A DNA stretch of 41,133 bases, taken from assembly GCA_015852425.1 (NCBI GenBank), contig JAAAIG010000295.1, positions 1 to 41,133 of the forward strand, given 5' to 3'. This document shows positions 20,824-32,490 of the stretch, in pieces. How positions within the stretch are numbered: the stretch's first letter is position 1; the number at the start of each line of letters is the position of its first letter. Under the pieces are notes generated by a model. The model did not search any database and was not told the DNA's origin. It worked only from the letters and a program-made list of their open reading frames with translations. Made by a program: the position numbers and the translations under genes. The stretch is from Gryganskiella cystojenkinii (Eukaryota; Mortierellomycota; Mortierellomycetes; Mortierellales; Mortierellaceae).

Positions 20824-23800
20824 CTACTCCTCAATGACTTGCGGTTTCTGATGACTCTTGAGACGCGACATCACGTTCCGGGTAGTCATCACTTTCTTGA
20901 TGATATGGCCGAGTCCAGGAGGTGCTACAGGCTCGCCAAGCGCTCCATTTTGCATCAACACACGACTGTTGGTCCCGCCCAGACCTTGGGTACCCTCGAT
21001 CCTCGCTCCTTCAGCATTCAGGACACCATAGGCTGTTGTCCACTGCAGATGAAACCCGTACGTCCTCCTTTCGTCACCACCCTCTAAGCTCCCTCCGGCT
21101 GCAGTCTGACCGCGACGGCCACTATCACTGTTACTGTTGTGGCTGTCCATGGCCGAAGTAACTGTCGCTGAATCATGGCGCTCTTTCAATGCCCAAACAC
21201 TTACATCGCCTTCTTTGCTGCCAACAATCAATAACAGGCCTGCACCCACCCTATCTGCAGTCGACAAATCCAGAGCAAGAGAATGGTTGACGCCGCGAGA
21301 GCTCTCTGTTTTGGCAATCTCCTCGCCCGTCTCGAGATCCCATAATCGGATCACCACGTCGTGGCAGCTAGAGACGAGAAATCGGTCATCCGAACTGAAT
21401 GCTAGCATGGTCTGGCCCACGGTCTTGCCCAGAGTCCACAGAAGCCTGTTCTCAATCATGTCCCAGATGACAATTGTCCCCTCGACCGAAGCGGAGTCGC
21501 ACCCATGATAAACGACAAAGAAACGACCTCTGGGAGAAAACATTGATGAGCCATGACTGCATCCCGTGTTCACAAGACCGAGGTTCTCTCCATCGCACAC
21601 GTTCCACACCTGGACCGTACCGTCCTCAAACGATGTAAAGAGTCGAGTCCCGTTTGGGGAGTATGCGATATTTGTCACCTCTTGCTGAGGCCCTTGCAAC
21701 GTCAAAGAACAGTGTCCTGTGGAGAGCTCCCAAAGACGAATTGTTAAATCTGCCCCAGAAGTCGCCAATTGATCTCCTCTGCCAGGCGAAAACACAATTT
21801 TGGTCACCCTTTGATCGTGTCCATTCAATTGTTGCTCTAGATTGAAAGTGCGTTGGTTCCAAACTCTCACATCTGCTTGGTCAGTCGCAGCGAGCCGATT
21901 ATTCTCAGAAAAGACTAACGTGCGACGGCTCGAGTCATACGGTCCCAGATCAAAGGTGAGCAGAAATGCGCCCTTTTCGACATCCCACAGATCGGCAGTC
22001 TCGCGCGGTCCAGTCGTTACGAGTTGAAGACCATTGGGAGAGATAAACACTTGCTCGCAATCGCCTTGACAGTTAGTCAAACGGTGGATCAATTTTCCCG
22101 AGTCTCTGTCCCATATCCTAACCCCGTCCTGACCATGGGAAGCAATATATCGTCCTCCAGGAATCAAGTGCACGTGTGCAGGGAACTGATGTGATAGTCT
22201 TGGCTGCATGTTTAACAGTCTGTCTTGTTTAAGCACACCAGTATCGGTGAGTTTAATCCTTTCATCCCAACTTGAACCTGCGAGCTGATGACCGGACGGA
22301 GAAAACCCAATAAACAACGAGAACAGGGCGGGCTTGGAGTTGTCCGTAAAGACAACTCTAGAATCGCCAGACGGGGACCAAAGACGTACAGATCCATCTC
22401 GAGAAGCACTGGCAAACTGATCGCCATCTTGAGAGTAAACAATGTTGTAAATCTCTCCTGTGTGTCCTTGGAGAGCCGACGTTGTTTCGCCAGTCGCTGG
22501 GTCCAAAAGACTGACGGCGTTGCCAACGGCTCCGCAAGCGATCTTTTGACCATCAGGTGAGTAAACTGCGGATCCCACAGTACACACTGCCTTTTCGGAC
22601 GTCCAGAGCTCGGCTCCTGTTGCCGCCTCCCATGTCTTGATGCCATCGTTGGATGTTAGGGTGAATTGCGCCCCTCCGGGCGAAAAGGCGAGCCCGAGGT
22701 TAAAGCCGGTGAGACCGGTTAACACGTGAAGGCATTCTGAGGTCTCGACTTTCCAGAGCCGCAAAGAGTGATCTTCGTACGAAGTTGCCAACAAGTCACC
22801 ATCACTGGAGCAAGCAATCGCATCTACGACGGTATCGATATCCTGTGGAACCTCGAAACTGTGCACGCACGCTCCCGTCATCAAATCCCACATATGCACT
22901 GCACGGCTACAACTTCCCGTGATAATACGCTTATCAGATGGCAAGAAGATCAGTCCTGCGAACTTTGTGGTGTGACCCTCCAAGACGTGGAGACATATAC
23001 CCACCTTGACATCCCAAATTCGAGCAGCCATCTCTCCCGCCGGATTGTCAGCACCGGAGGCCAACAAAGAGCCGCTACTCGAAAATATAACATTGGTCAC
23101 CCGTCGATTGTGTCCTTCAAGGGCCTCAATGGCGTTCCAGGTCGATGTGTTGTACGCGATGATCCTTCCGTCCGCGGTCCCAGCATAGAATCTCTTGCCA
23201 TCAGGAGCGTAAGCGAATGCCTGCGACATCTTGGCCTCGTCAAGATTGGGAAGCTCTCCGAGCTGAACTCCATGCATCCGTGCTTGACTCAGGTCCGCCT
23301 GTCGAAACCAAGTCTTCTGGAGGTTGGTTTTTCGAAGATCTGCTCCCTGCAGCTGAGCAGAGTCAAAGACGCCAAAACTCATATCGGCCCCAGGGACTTG
23401 GATACCTCTGAGATCGTGGTGAGAGAAACGGAAACCAGCTCGGACCAGTATCGTCATAGCGTTTGCGGCAGCAATGCGCCACTTCTTGTCGATTTTGGAA
23501 GCCTTGATATAAGCGAGGAGCTGATTTTTGAAGACCGGTTCTGAATTTACCCGTTCGACCAAAAATTGCAAAACAGATGTGTCCTTGATAAAACTCATCT
23601 TGACCAGTAGAGATTCTGGGTCCGGTCCATGGCTTGTTACCTCCATTTCAAGCTCCATCTCGAAACTGAAAGCGGAGTCCACACTTTTGCGGCGTGTGAC
23701 AGATATTTCGTTTTCTGGCTCGAGTCCCATCCCTACCCACATATCAGGATCATAGATGGCTCGACTGACACCATACTCCAGGAATGATCGGTGAATAAAT

Positions 23801-26489
23801 CCATACTGGTTGCCAGTGCGAGTCATGGGCATCGCCATCCGTAACAATTGGGACTTTTTATCTTGTTGGCCAAAGAATCGCTCTTTCCAGGTCTTATTAT
23901 CACGAGCCTTGACGTAATTGACGACAGAGTTGCCCTTTTGTTCCTTGTAGATGGCTGCTGATAAGTCTCGGAGGTAAAGGAGTCCCTTTTGAATAAAGCC
24001 ATCGTCAGACAATCGCTCGAAAACTTCCATTTCTGGACCGCTCATCTCCGTGAATTCAAGTCGTTTTTTGGTTCGCTCCAGCCACTGTACCATGAATTCG
24101 TCGAACAATCGGACGCGGGTGATTTTGCTCAAATCTACTTTTTGCCCAGGGTCCGCAAATCGGGGCAGCACTTCCAAGGACAGCGCTAATAAGAATGGGC
24201 TCGTCACAAGGCCCTGCAAACTCGGGATCTGATTTATGATGCTCTGATAATCGGCGGACACAAATAAGGGCTCTTTGATTGCGACATGTTGATCAATAAA
24301 ATCCTTGACTTGATTCATAGAAAACGGGGCAAGGACAGCCTGCCTGAACAGATCTGGATCCGTAGGGCTCAATCGAACAGGCCGAAAGAGGTCGAGGTAG
24401 TCCCGGCGAAGGTTCTCGCTGCGACAGCTGATGACCATTTTCACCCTCCATCCACCTTCCTTGTTAAAGCCGTTGGCATCGTATAGATTTTGAGACAGCT
24501 GACTCTCGTCGTATCCATCGCAAATGAGGACGAACACGCGGTATCTTAGTTCTTGAATCTGAGCCTTTGAGAAGTTGCAGATGCGAAGGTGTTTGGCGAT
24601 GAGGTCTTGCTCCGGTCCAGGGATGGTAAACAAATTGATGAAGAGCGGGATCAGGCTACCGTTTGGATCTTCCAAATAGCTCTTCCAGAGTCTGAGGTCG
24701 AGTTCATGATTGAACATTGTCTTTCCTGCGCCGGAGTCGCCAAGGAGCAGGAGCACCTTCTGATCACTGCTCAAAAACTCGTTGATTACGGGACATAGTG
24801 GGAATACCTCATCGTCGGACGCATGCAAATGAGATTTGGCTAGGGGCGGGACGTAGATGGTGCCGTCTCGTTCTTCAATCCGACGCTGGGCCATTCGTCG
24901 AAGGTCAGCTCTCACATCTCCTTCTCGTTGAAGCAGATCGAGCAATGAAGGGACAGCGAATTCTGGGGTGCTTGAATTCAGAAGGTATTGCCCAGCCTTC
25001 GACCCCTTTTTTGTAAAGCTTCTGTATATTTCCTGCTTGGAAACATCGCCATCTTCAGCAAAGTCTTTGAGCAACAAACTGGCCTCTATTGTGTAGTTTG
25101 AGGCAAACCAATTTGATTAGAAGATGCGGACAAAATTTGAATATTGCAATCAACCGTCATGCCTTTATACCTGGGAGGTCCTTGACCGTAACAGACAACT
25201 CGTCGAGAACGTTGAGAATATAGACCTTAACTTTAGGATTCTGGTCCCAAGTGAGATCGTCACGGTAAATCTCTTCAAGGAATCGCAGAGCATTTTGACG
25301 GATTTCGGTACTCCAGAGAGGATTTGCAGCCAGGTTTCCAAGTCTTTGACAAATTCCCAGCTGGAAACCAATTTCTCGTCGACAGGATGCTCCACATACC
25401 AGGATCCTAAACTTGGCGAGTTCTCCTCCTTGGATCAATGTATCTGCGCCTCGGAGGGCAGCATACCAGGCTTGCTTGCGGTTGGCGAGACTAGCAACGA
25501 TGCCTCGCTCACTTTCGGTCATTACACTGTCAGGCGACGTCTTGGTGAGGTCGTGGAGCTCATGGAAGCCCTCGAGTCCTTCTTGAATACTCTGTAGTCT
25601 GGTCATGAATCTTTTGAGGTCGAGCCCTCTCACGGCGCTGATTGATCCTGAAATCCCCTTGACAATCTTAGTAGTTCGTCGTACAGTCGGCTGCCAGGGG
25701 GATTCGTTATCGGGAACACATAACAGCGCCTGGATCGCATAAGACGCATAATACTCGAGATAAGGATCGTCACCTGCTTGCAAGTCGTCGAGGAATTCCA
25801 GAAGAGGCCCATGGAGCTCAACTCGTTTTAATCCAGTCACCTTAATATCGGTCATGGCGTCCAAGATGCTAGAGATTGCCACCACAAGATGAAACAAAGC
25901 TGCTTGCGACAGATACTGAAAATTCTGTACACGAGTGCTTATCATTCGTAAGATTTTCATCAGGTCTTCTGTGTCAAGGTGGTCTACGGATGCACTCTGA
26001 AGCAGCAGACCTATACCCTTGAATGTATGGATATCCAAGAGAACTGATTTTTCAATGTTGCTGAAGTACATGTGGAACAAGTTTCGGAAGTCAGCCTTAC
26101 TAAGAACAGAGACAAGGCACAGGATCTCGGCGATCACCTTCCTCTCTTTGAGCAAATCGCGTGTAAAGGTACTGATCAAGTCTGATGCCATTGTTTCGAG
26201 TCGAGCTATCTCGTCCGCATTCTTGGCCGTGTTCTTAAGCCACAGACCGACCTCCGGTTCGAGTTTGTCCATGGTAAAGCCGTCGGACCCTTGCTGCAAC
26301 AGACCAAGGCAGGAGACCAGCTGTGGCGTATCCACGAGTCGCCCATCCGGTTCAGGAAACGTCCAAGGCAGAGATGGTGGTGTAACATCGATCGAAAATA
26401 TACTGTCAGACACCGAAGCGATGTCGCTCCTGGGTACCCTCTCTCTCTTGGTGGAAGATGCTATGACATCCTGGCTAGCCTCTGGTCCT
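20824..26489 (-). CDS. NLR-C: second half of a tandem NLR; Arm-like - NACHT - pentapeptide - WD40
   Basis: Two exons, 26489-25171 and 25085-20824, joined at phase 1 exactly as in NLR-A and NLR-B. The first begins at an AG acceptor (phase 2) homologous to the exon 2 acceptor of the other two units. Encoded in order are a 440-aa Arm-like region; a NACHT domain with Walker A GDSGAGKT (M follows where the paralogues have T), Walker B FVLICDGYDE, ISCRSENL and the winged-helix motif FIHRSFLEYG; pentapeptide repeats (GADMSFGVFDSAQLQGADL); about 16 WD40 blades; and the conserved tail LNAEGA ... MQNGALGEP. No exon 1 is present, and no in-frame ATG occurs between an upstream stop and residue 78 of the unspliced frame. 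The simplest reading is that it is spliced to NLR-B and forms residues 1561-3420 of a fused protein. If expressed alone it would need an internal start. Confidence 0.85.
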
Positions 26490-26586
26490 CTAATCGTGTG
26501 CACGATTGGTAGCCCAATACTGTATTAGACATGTTCATAAAACCAAGAATAGCAAACAAACAGGGTTTTTGCACCATATCACTTAC
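26490..26586 (-). other. Fusion intron joining NLR-B to NLR-C
   Basis: The donor reads TTGGA|GTAAGT and the acceptor ACGATTAG|AGGACC. The 97-nt length matches intron 1 of NLR-A (102 nt) and NLR-B (94 nt), and the phase (2) is the same. The donor overlaps the in-frame TAA that would otherwise end NLR-B at 26585-26583. The 17 bases before the donor, encoding RADNLE, resemble the exon 1 ends of NLR-A and NLR-B (RADKWG). Confidence 0.7.
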
Positions 26587-29500
26587 TCCAAATTATCGGC
26601 CCTCTTGCAGTGAGAAACAAGGTACCGATTTCCCCCAGGCATGAAAAAAACACTTGCGGAAACACGGTGGCAGAGTCGATCCTCTCTGTTTGCTGGCTCT
26701 ATCAGCCAAAGTTGAACAGTGCCATCTGAACCGAAAGAGATGATCAATTTGGCATCTGCGCTAAATACCGCAGACAGTATATCCGACGAGTGGCCTTCGA
26801 AGATACCAACGAGATTTCCTGTTCTCGAATTCCATAGTCGGACCGTTCGATCCTGAGATCCCGTACCTTATTATTAGAAAAATCGAAAAAAAAGTCAGAT
26901 ACAAATCAAAACAAACGTATTCTCTGGGGGTAACTCGGAAAACAAGAAACGTGCTTACAAATTTGCAGACCGTCTGGGCTAAAAGCAATCGAGGTAATCT
27001 CTCCAGAGTGCCCTCGTAGGGTGTGACCAGTTTCGCCTGTCGCTGGGTCGAATAACTGGATTGTGTTCTTTTTGGTTCCGCAGGCGGCCAATCGACTGTC
27101 ATGCGAGAAAACTATGGATCCAAAATTAAGCGGGACAGACTTGTTGAGAGTCCAGGCACGAGACCCATCCGAAACATCATACATCTGGAGGGTGTTTTTC
27201 ATAAACCTATGGATAGACATATTAACATTAAAAATACTTATTAAAAACAAGAGAAAAAATGGTGATACAGGCATAAACACGGGCAAATGCCTGCTGCACA
27301 ATAGACTTACCAGTTGGATACCACGGCAAGATATTTACCATCGCTTGAAAAGGTCATGCTTGACATGAGGTTCTGGAGACCGTACAGAGTGTAATGGCAC
27401 TCTAAAGAATCTGAATCCAATAGTCGAACAGAACCATCCTTAAAAGACACTGCCAACCATCGCCCGTCTGGAGTACACGAGATCGCGGCTGAATCTATCG
27501 CTGCAGTCTGTGGTAAGGACTTGTTCATAGCTCCCGTCCGGAGGTCAAAGAGGCAGATAGCTTGGTTGCTGACCATGGCAAGATAGTGACCAGTTGGCAA
27601 GAACACCAGTCCTTGATACCGCGCGCCGTGGTTTTCAAAGGTATGGCTGATAACGCCTGTCTCAAGTTGCCAAACCATCACCACCGGCTTTCCCTCGGTA
27701 CTGTCTGAAGACGAAGCTACAAGGGAGCTATCGCGTGATACAGCGAGCTCGGTCACGACTCCATCCGCACCACTCAGCGTCGTGTCCAAAGTCCAGGTCA
27801 GAGTGTTGTAAACGAGGATTCTTCCGTCTCTGGTACCAGTCACAAAGCGCGTTCCGTCAGGTGTACATGCAGACGCATTTGACATCTTGGCGTCGCTAAG
27901 CAGAGGCAACTCTCCAAAGAGGGATCCGCTCAACAATGCGCGGCTTAGGTCCGCTTGTCGTAAGCGAACACCCAAGAAGTTGGCTCTTCGGAGATCCGCA
28001 TCCTGCAACTCAGCTGAATCAAAGACTCCCTGACTGACATCTGCTCCTGGAATCTTAATACCCCGTAGATTTTGGTGAGAAAAGCTAACTCCAGCCCGGA
28101 CTAAGATCGATATTGCATTAGCGGCTGCGGTGCGCCACTTCTTGTCCAATTTGGAAGCCTCGATATAGCACTGGAGTTGATCCCTGAAGGTCGGCTCGGA
28201 CTGCACTCGTTCAACCAGAAAATGAATAACGGAAGCGTCCTTCACAAAACTTCTTCTTACCAGCGGCGAATCTGGTTCGGGGCTCATTACCACAGATTCG
28301 ACTGCTGCAACAGGCTGTCGTGGCTCCATGTCGAAACTGTATATTGATCCAACGCTCATCCGCCGCCCTGGTTGTTCTACGATCTCAGTTGCCGCATCCA
28401 ACCTGATTCCCGTCTGCTTCTGTGGTTCGCAAATGGCTCGACAAACCCCATATTCGAGGATGGATCGGTGAACAAACCCAAAACGACCTCCGCTTCGAGT
28501 CATTGGGATCGACATGCGCAACAGATGGGTCTCTTCGGTTCTGCGACCAAAAAACTGCTCCTTCCAAGTGCTCGCGTCTCGTGCTTTGGAGTACTCTACG
28601 ATGGGATTTCCATCTTGCTCGTCATAGATAGCCGCTGATAGGTTCTTGAGGTAATCGAGGCCATGCTGGGTAAATCCATCGTCAGACAGACTCTCAAACG
28701 CCTTCCTTTCCTGGTCTGTCAAGCTTAGAGTTGCTACACGTTTTTTGTTCCGCTCCAGCCATTGCGTCACGAACTCGTCGTACAACAAGACACGGGTGAT
28801 TTTGTTGGCCGCAAGCCTCTGGTTCGGCTCAGTGATCCTAGGAAGAACCTCAAGAGACAGTGATAAAAGGAAGGGGTTCGTAACAAGATCTTGTAGACTT
28901 GGAATCTGTTCCAGCACCCCTTTGTAGTCCGATAGTCCCCATACGGGTTGCTTAATCTTGACATATCCTTCAATATACTCGTTGACCTGGTCCATCGAAA
29001 ACGGGACCAAGACAGCCTGCTGGAAGGACTCCGGGTCCGCGTGGTTGGTTCGATCAGGTTGGAAAAGGTGGAGGTAATCTTGGCCAAGGTGCTCGCTGCG
29101 GCATCCAACAATCATCTGTGCACGCCAGCCACCTAACTTGTTGAATTCGTTCATGTCGTACAGGTTCTGGGATTGTCGAACCTCATCGTATCCGTCGCAA
29201 ATCACAACAATCTCGTGACTCTTCAGTTCATGGATTTGCGACTCTGAGAACTCGCAGATTCGAAGGTGTTTGGCAATAAGGTCGTGCTCCGGTCGATTAA
29301 TGGCTGGCAAGTTTATCAAGAGCGGGATGCGGCTTGTCTCTGGATTGTCCAAGTACGCCTCCCAAAGCCTGAGGTCAAGCTGACGGTTAAATGTCGTCTT
29401 TCCTGCTCCAGAGACACCACGAAGGAGCAACACCTTCTGATTATTCTTCAGGAAGTCGTCCACCATGGGTTCAAGCGGAAAGGGCTTATCATCACTGTCG

Positions 29501-31646
29501 GCAACCTTGGAATAGCGCTTGGCCATCGGTGGGACATAGACAGCGCCGCCTCGTTCGTCGATCCGCTGCCTGGCCAAGCGTCGAAGATCTATCTTCACGT
29601 CTGTCTTTCCTTGGACGCGATCAAGTAGCGGTGAATGAACTGGCTCGGGAAGTCCTGAGACTGCGAGGCGCGATCCTGGGCCAGCTTCTTTCTCTAAGAT
29701 GCTCCTGTAGACCTCCCGTTTGACTGCATCACCATCATGTGCCAAATCCTTGATCAATAAGGATACCTCTATGAATTTGGAAAGTGACATATGCTATTAG
29801 AAGGTGCGGACCAAAATACTGGAGACTTCCAGGTACTCGCGATTCACGTTTCTTACCTGGAAGATCGTTGACGGTCACAGACAACTGCTTCAGTAGCTCG
29901 ATGATATAGCTCTTAATTGGAGGGAGATAGCCCCAGACGGCATCTTTGCGGTAAATCTCCTCCAAGAACCTCACAGCACCTTGACGAGTCTCGATACCCC
30001 AGCGAGAGTTTGCCGCAACTCGTCCAAGTCTCTGACAAACTCCCCACTGGAACTCGACTTCACACCGACAAACTGCGCCACAGACCAGGTCTTTGAACTT
30101 TGTCAATTCACCTCCCTCGAGCAAAGTGTCTGCACCTCGGAGTGCCCTATACCATGCGCGCGTGCGGTTGAAAGTCAGACCTTCTTTGAGACCGGCGACA
30201 AAGTCTTGTTCACTCTCGTATACCGCACTGACACCCTCGTACGCGGTCTTGCCGAGTTCGAACAATTGTTGGATGCCATCGAACCCCTCCTGAACGTTTT
30301 GCAAACCTGTCATAAAGGCATTCAAGTCGAGTCCCTTGACCGCGCTGACGAGTCCCGAGATGCCTTTGACTACCTTCGTGGTTCTTCTCACAGTCGCTTC
30401 CCAAGGAGACTCATCGTTGGGGACGCACAACAGTGCTTGGAATGCATAGGAAGCGTGGAATTTGAGATGCGGGTCGTCGCTGTTCCGGAGACTCGCAAGG
30501 AATACCAAAAGAGGCTCATGCATCTCGACTCGTTTTATTCCCGTCACCTTGGCATCCGTCATGGCATCCAGGACACTCGAGACTGCCACAGTGAGCTCGA
30601 AAATGTACTCTGGTGACTCTGAGTGAGCGTTTTGCAGCTTTGTGCTCATTGGTCCCAGGACCTCGATCAGGTCTTGAGAGAACAGATGATCAGGGGCTAC
30701 GGCTCGTAGCACATGAGCAAGACCTCTGAGAGCTCCAATACTCAGAATCGAGGAGTTTTTGATGTTGTCGAGGAACTGACCGAGCAAAAACCGAGAATCG
30801 TCGACTTCGAGTACTGGGACAAGACAGATCACCTCGGCAATGACCTTCCTGTCCTTGAACTCGTCTTGAGTAAAAGCACGGATCAAATCGGTCGCCAGAA
30901 CCTCAAGTCGTTCCCTCTCACTCGGATTCTGGGATATTTTTTTACGCCAGGCGCGCGGTACTGGCTCGAGTGCACTGTCAGGGATGGCATTTGGCTCCTC
31001 CTTCAGTAGAGCGAGACAGGAGACTAATTGTGGTGTATTCGCGACACGACCATCGAGTTCTGGAAAGTACCAGTCCGAGGTTAGCGACGGGATATCCCTA
31101 GGAAAAATAGTGTCCGAGACGATGGCGATTTCTGTCCTTGTTTTTCTGGTGCTGATTGGAATGGCAGTGCTTTTGCTGGTGCCAGGTCCACTATGCACAC
31201 GAGAGAGTAAAAGAACTTTAGGCACAAAAAGTCGTTACTCCCTGAGTTAACTTTTTTTTTTTTGCGTGTGTACTTGCTGCTTACCCCCATTTGTCCGCTC
31301 TGCTACGACTGAGCTGTGCCTGGTCAGGGCATCGGAGATCGACCATTAGTTGTGCATGTGTCAAATATGCTCTAGCAATCGCCTCTCGAAGCGGAGCTTG
31401 GTCGTCGACACCGGTGTTGCTCTTGTTGCTGAGACCGATGGTGCTGTTGCTGGAGTTGGTTGCAAAAAGGGATGGTCGTTTGACAAACTGCTTCATTTGC
31501 TTGAGTTGCGCGTCAACTTTGTCGCAAAGCGCGAGTTTGATACTCGGCTTTTGACATTCCTGGGCCTGCTTGAGAAGGATCTGGACCAGTTCCAACGCGT
31601 CGGAGCACGAAAGAGCGTGGGCGCTTTTGGGATTCAGATCAAACAT
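26583..31646 (-). CDS. NLR-B: helical domain - Arm-like - NACHT - pentapeptide - half-length WD40 (1561 aa alone, first half of tandem NLR)
   Basis: Exons are 31646-31285, 31190-29857, 29768-27311, 27206-26959 and 26866-26583, or 26866-26587 if spliced onward. Exon 1 (MFDLNPK to SRADKWG) carries the helical domain, and exon 2 an Arm-like region almost identical to NLR-A. NACHT has Walker A GVSGAGKT at residues 683-690, Walker B IVVICDGYDE and winged helix FVHRSILEYG. Pentapeptide repeats follow (GADVSQGVFDSAELQDADL). Only about eight WD40 blades are complete (ends LVYN, MVWQ, CLFD, RLLD, QMYD, QLFD, RLWN and QLWL), half the number in NLR-A and NLR-C. A ninth breaks off after PGGNRYLVSH. The C-terminal tail is missing. 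Two introns within the WD40 region (27310-27207 and 26958-26867) have no counterpart in the paralogues. Either TAA at 26585-26583 ends the protein, or splicing continues into NLR-C. The start was chosen at the ATG matching NLR-A. Confidence 0.85.
29769..30935 (-). repeat. Near-identical 1.1-kb tract, copy 2 (shared with NLR-A)
   Basis: Partner of 16872-18035. The two exon 2 sequences have exactly the same length (1334 nt), and the protein differs at only about ten positions over more than 300 residues, whereas the first ~90 residues of the same exon differ heavily. Confidence 0.8.
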
Positions 31647-32490
31647 TGTTACTCTCTTTTTTTTTTTTTTGCTCAATGGTGGTAGCTATGGCAGACGTGA
31701 GTGTTGGTTCAGACGAGGGGAAGGTTCCTGCCTTTGTCCGTGCTCTAATAATACGCACCATGGGACAAAAACGATGGGGAACGAGTGGTCAGCAACACTC
31801 TGAGGATGTACAACAATGGATTGGTTTTCATTTCAATGATGGATGCAATAGTCTTACAGATCCCTACGACCCAGAGATTAACTTTGTCTCACGTTTCGAG
31901 ACCGACGGCTAATCGCGACGGGTCAAGGGCGTTGGGAATGAGAAAAGTAGGGTGGTGGGGAAGAGGCGGAGATGGTGATGGAGAGTTGAAGGATCAAGAG
32001 ACAAGAGAATAGGAACAGCCATGCTGAGCTTCAAAGTCGAGGAGCAAGGTAGAACTTGTTGTCCCGCGGGGGTTTTTTATGCTTTTGTGCAACGCACAGG
32101 GAGGAAAAGAGAACATAGACATCCGTTGCACGGAACTGTGAAGGCGGGTGGGAGAGGGAGCTGTTGTTGGTCTAATCCCGGATAAAGAGGGATGTCAGCT
32201 CAATGGATGGATGGGCATAAAAGGATCAAAGAGAAAAAAAATGGCCGCGAAAATGTACTTTTGACTGTTGGGAGAGAATACGCATAGGCCGGTTGTATAT
32301 TATTGCCAGCAAATATTCCACCCTCCCTTTCCTAACAATTATAAGAATTTGTAGTAGAAAGGAAGGAGACTAGATAAAGTGGGTGAAGACGAGACACATC
32401 TAGGCTGGGGAAGGGAGGGGGATGATGGAGGAGAGGAGTAAAGGAGCGGAAACAAATACATACAATGAGGGGAAAGGGGGCTAGAGGTTC
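31647..32490. other. Upstream region of NLR-B and 3' flank of the RNase T2-like gene
   Basis: A T run sits next to the NLR-B start. A plus-strand ORF of 74 codons from 31688 has no recognisable features and overlaps the expected promoter. G/A-rich sequence from 31930 to 32470 holds nothing identifiable. Confidence 0.4.

Noticed and set aside
31646..31912. Plus-strand ORF of 88 codons overlapping the NLR-B start
   Set aside because: It begins within a T run, overlaps the start of a well-supported gene on the other strand, and has no recognisable motif.
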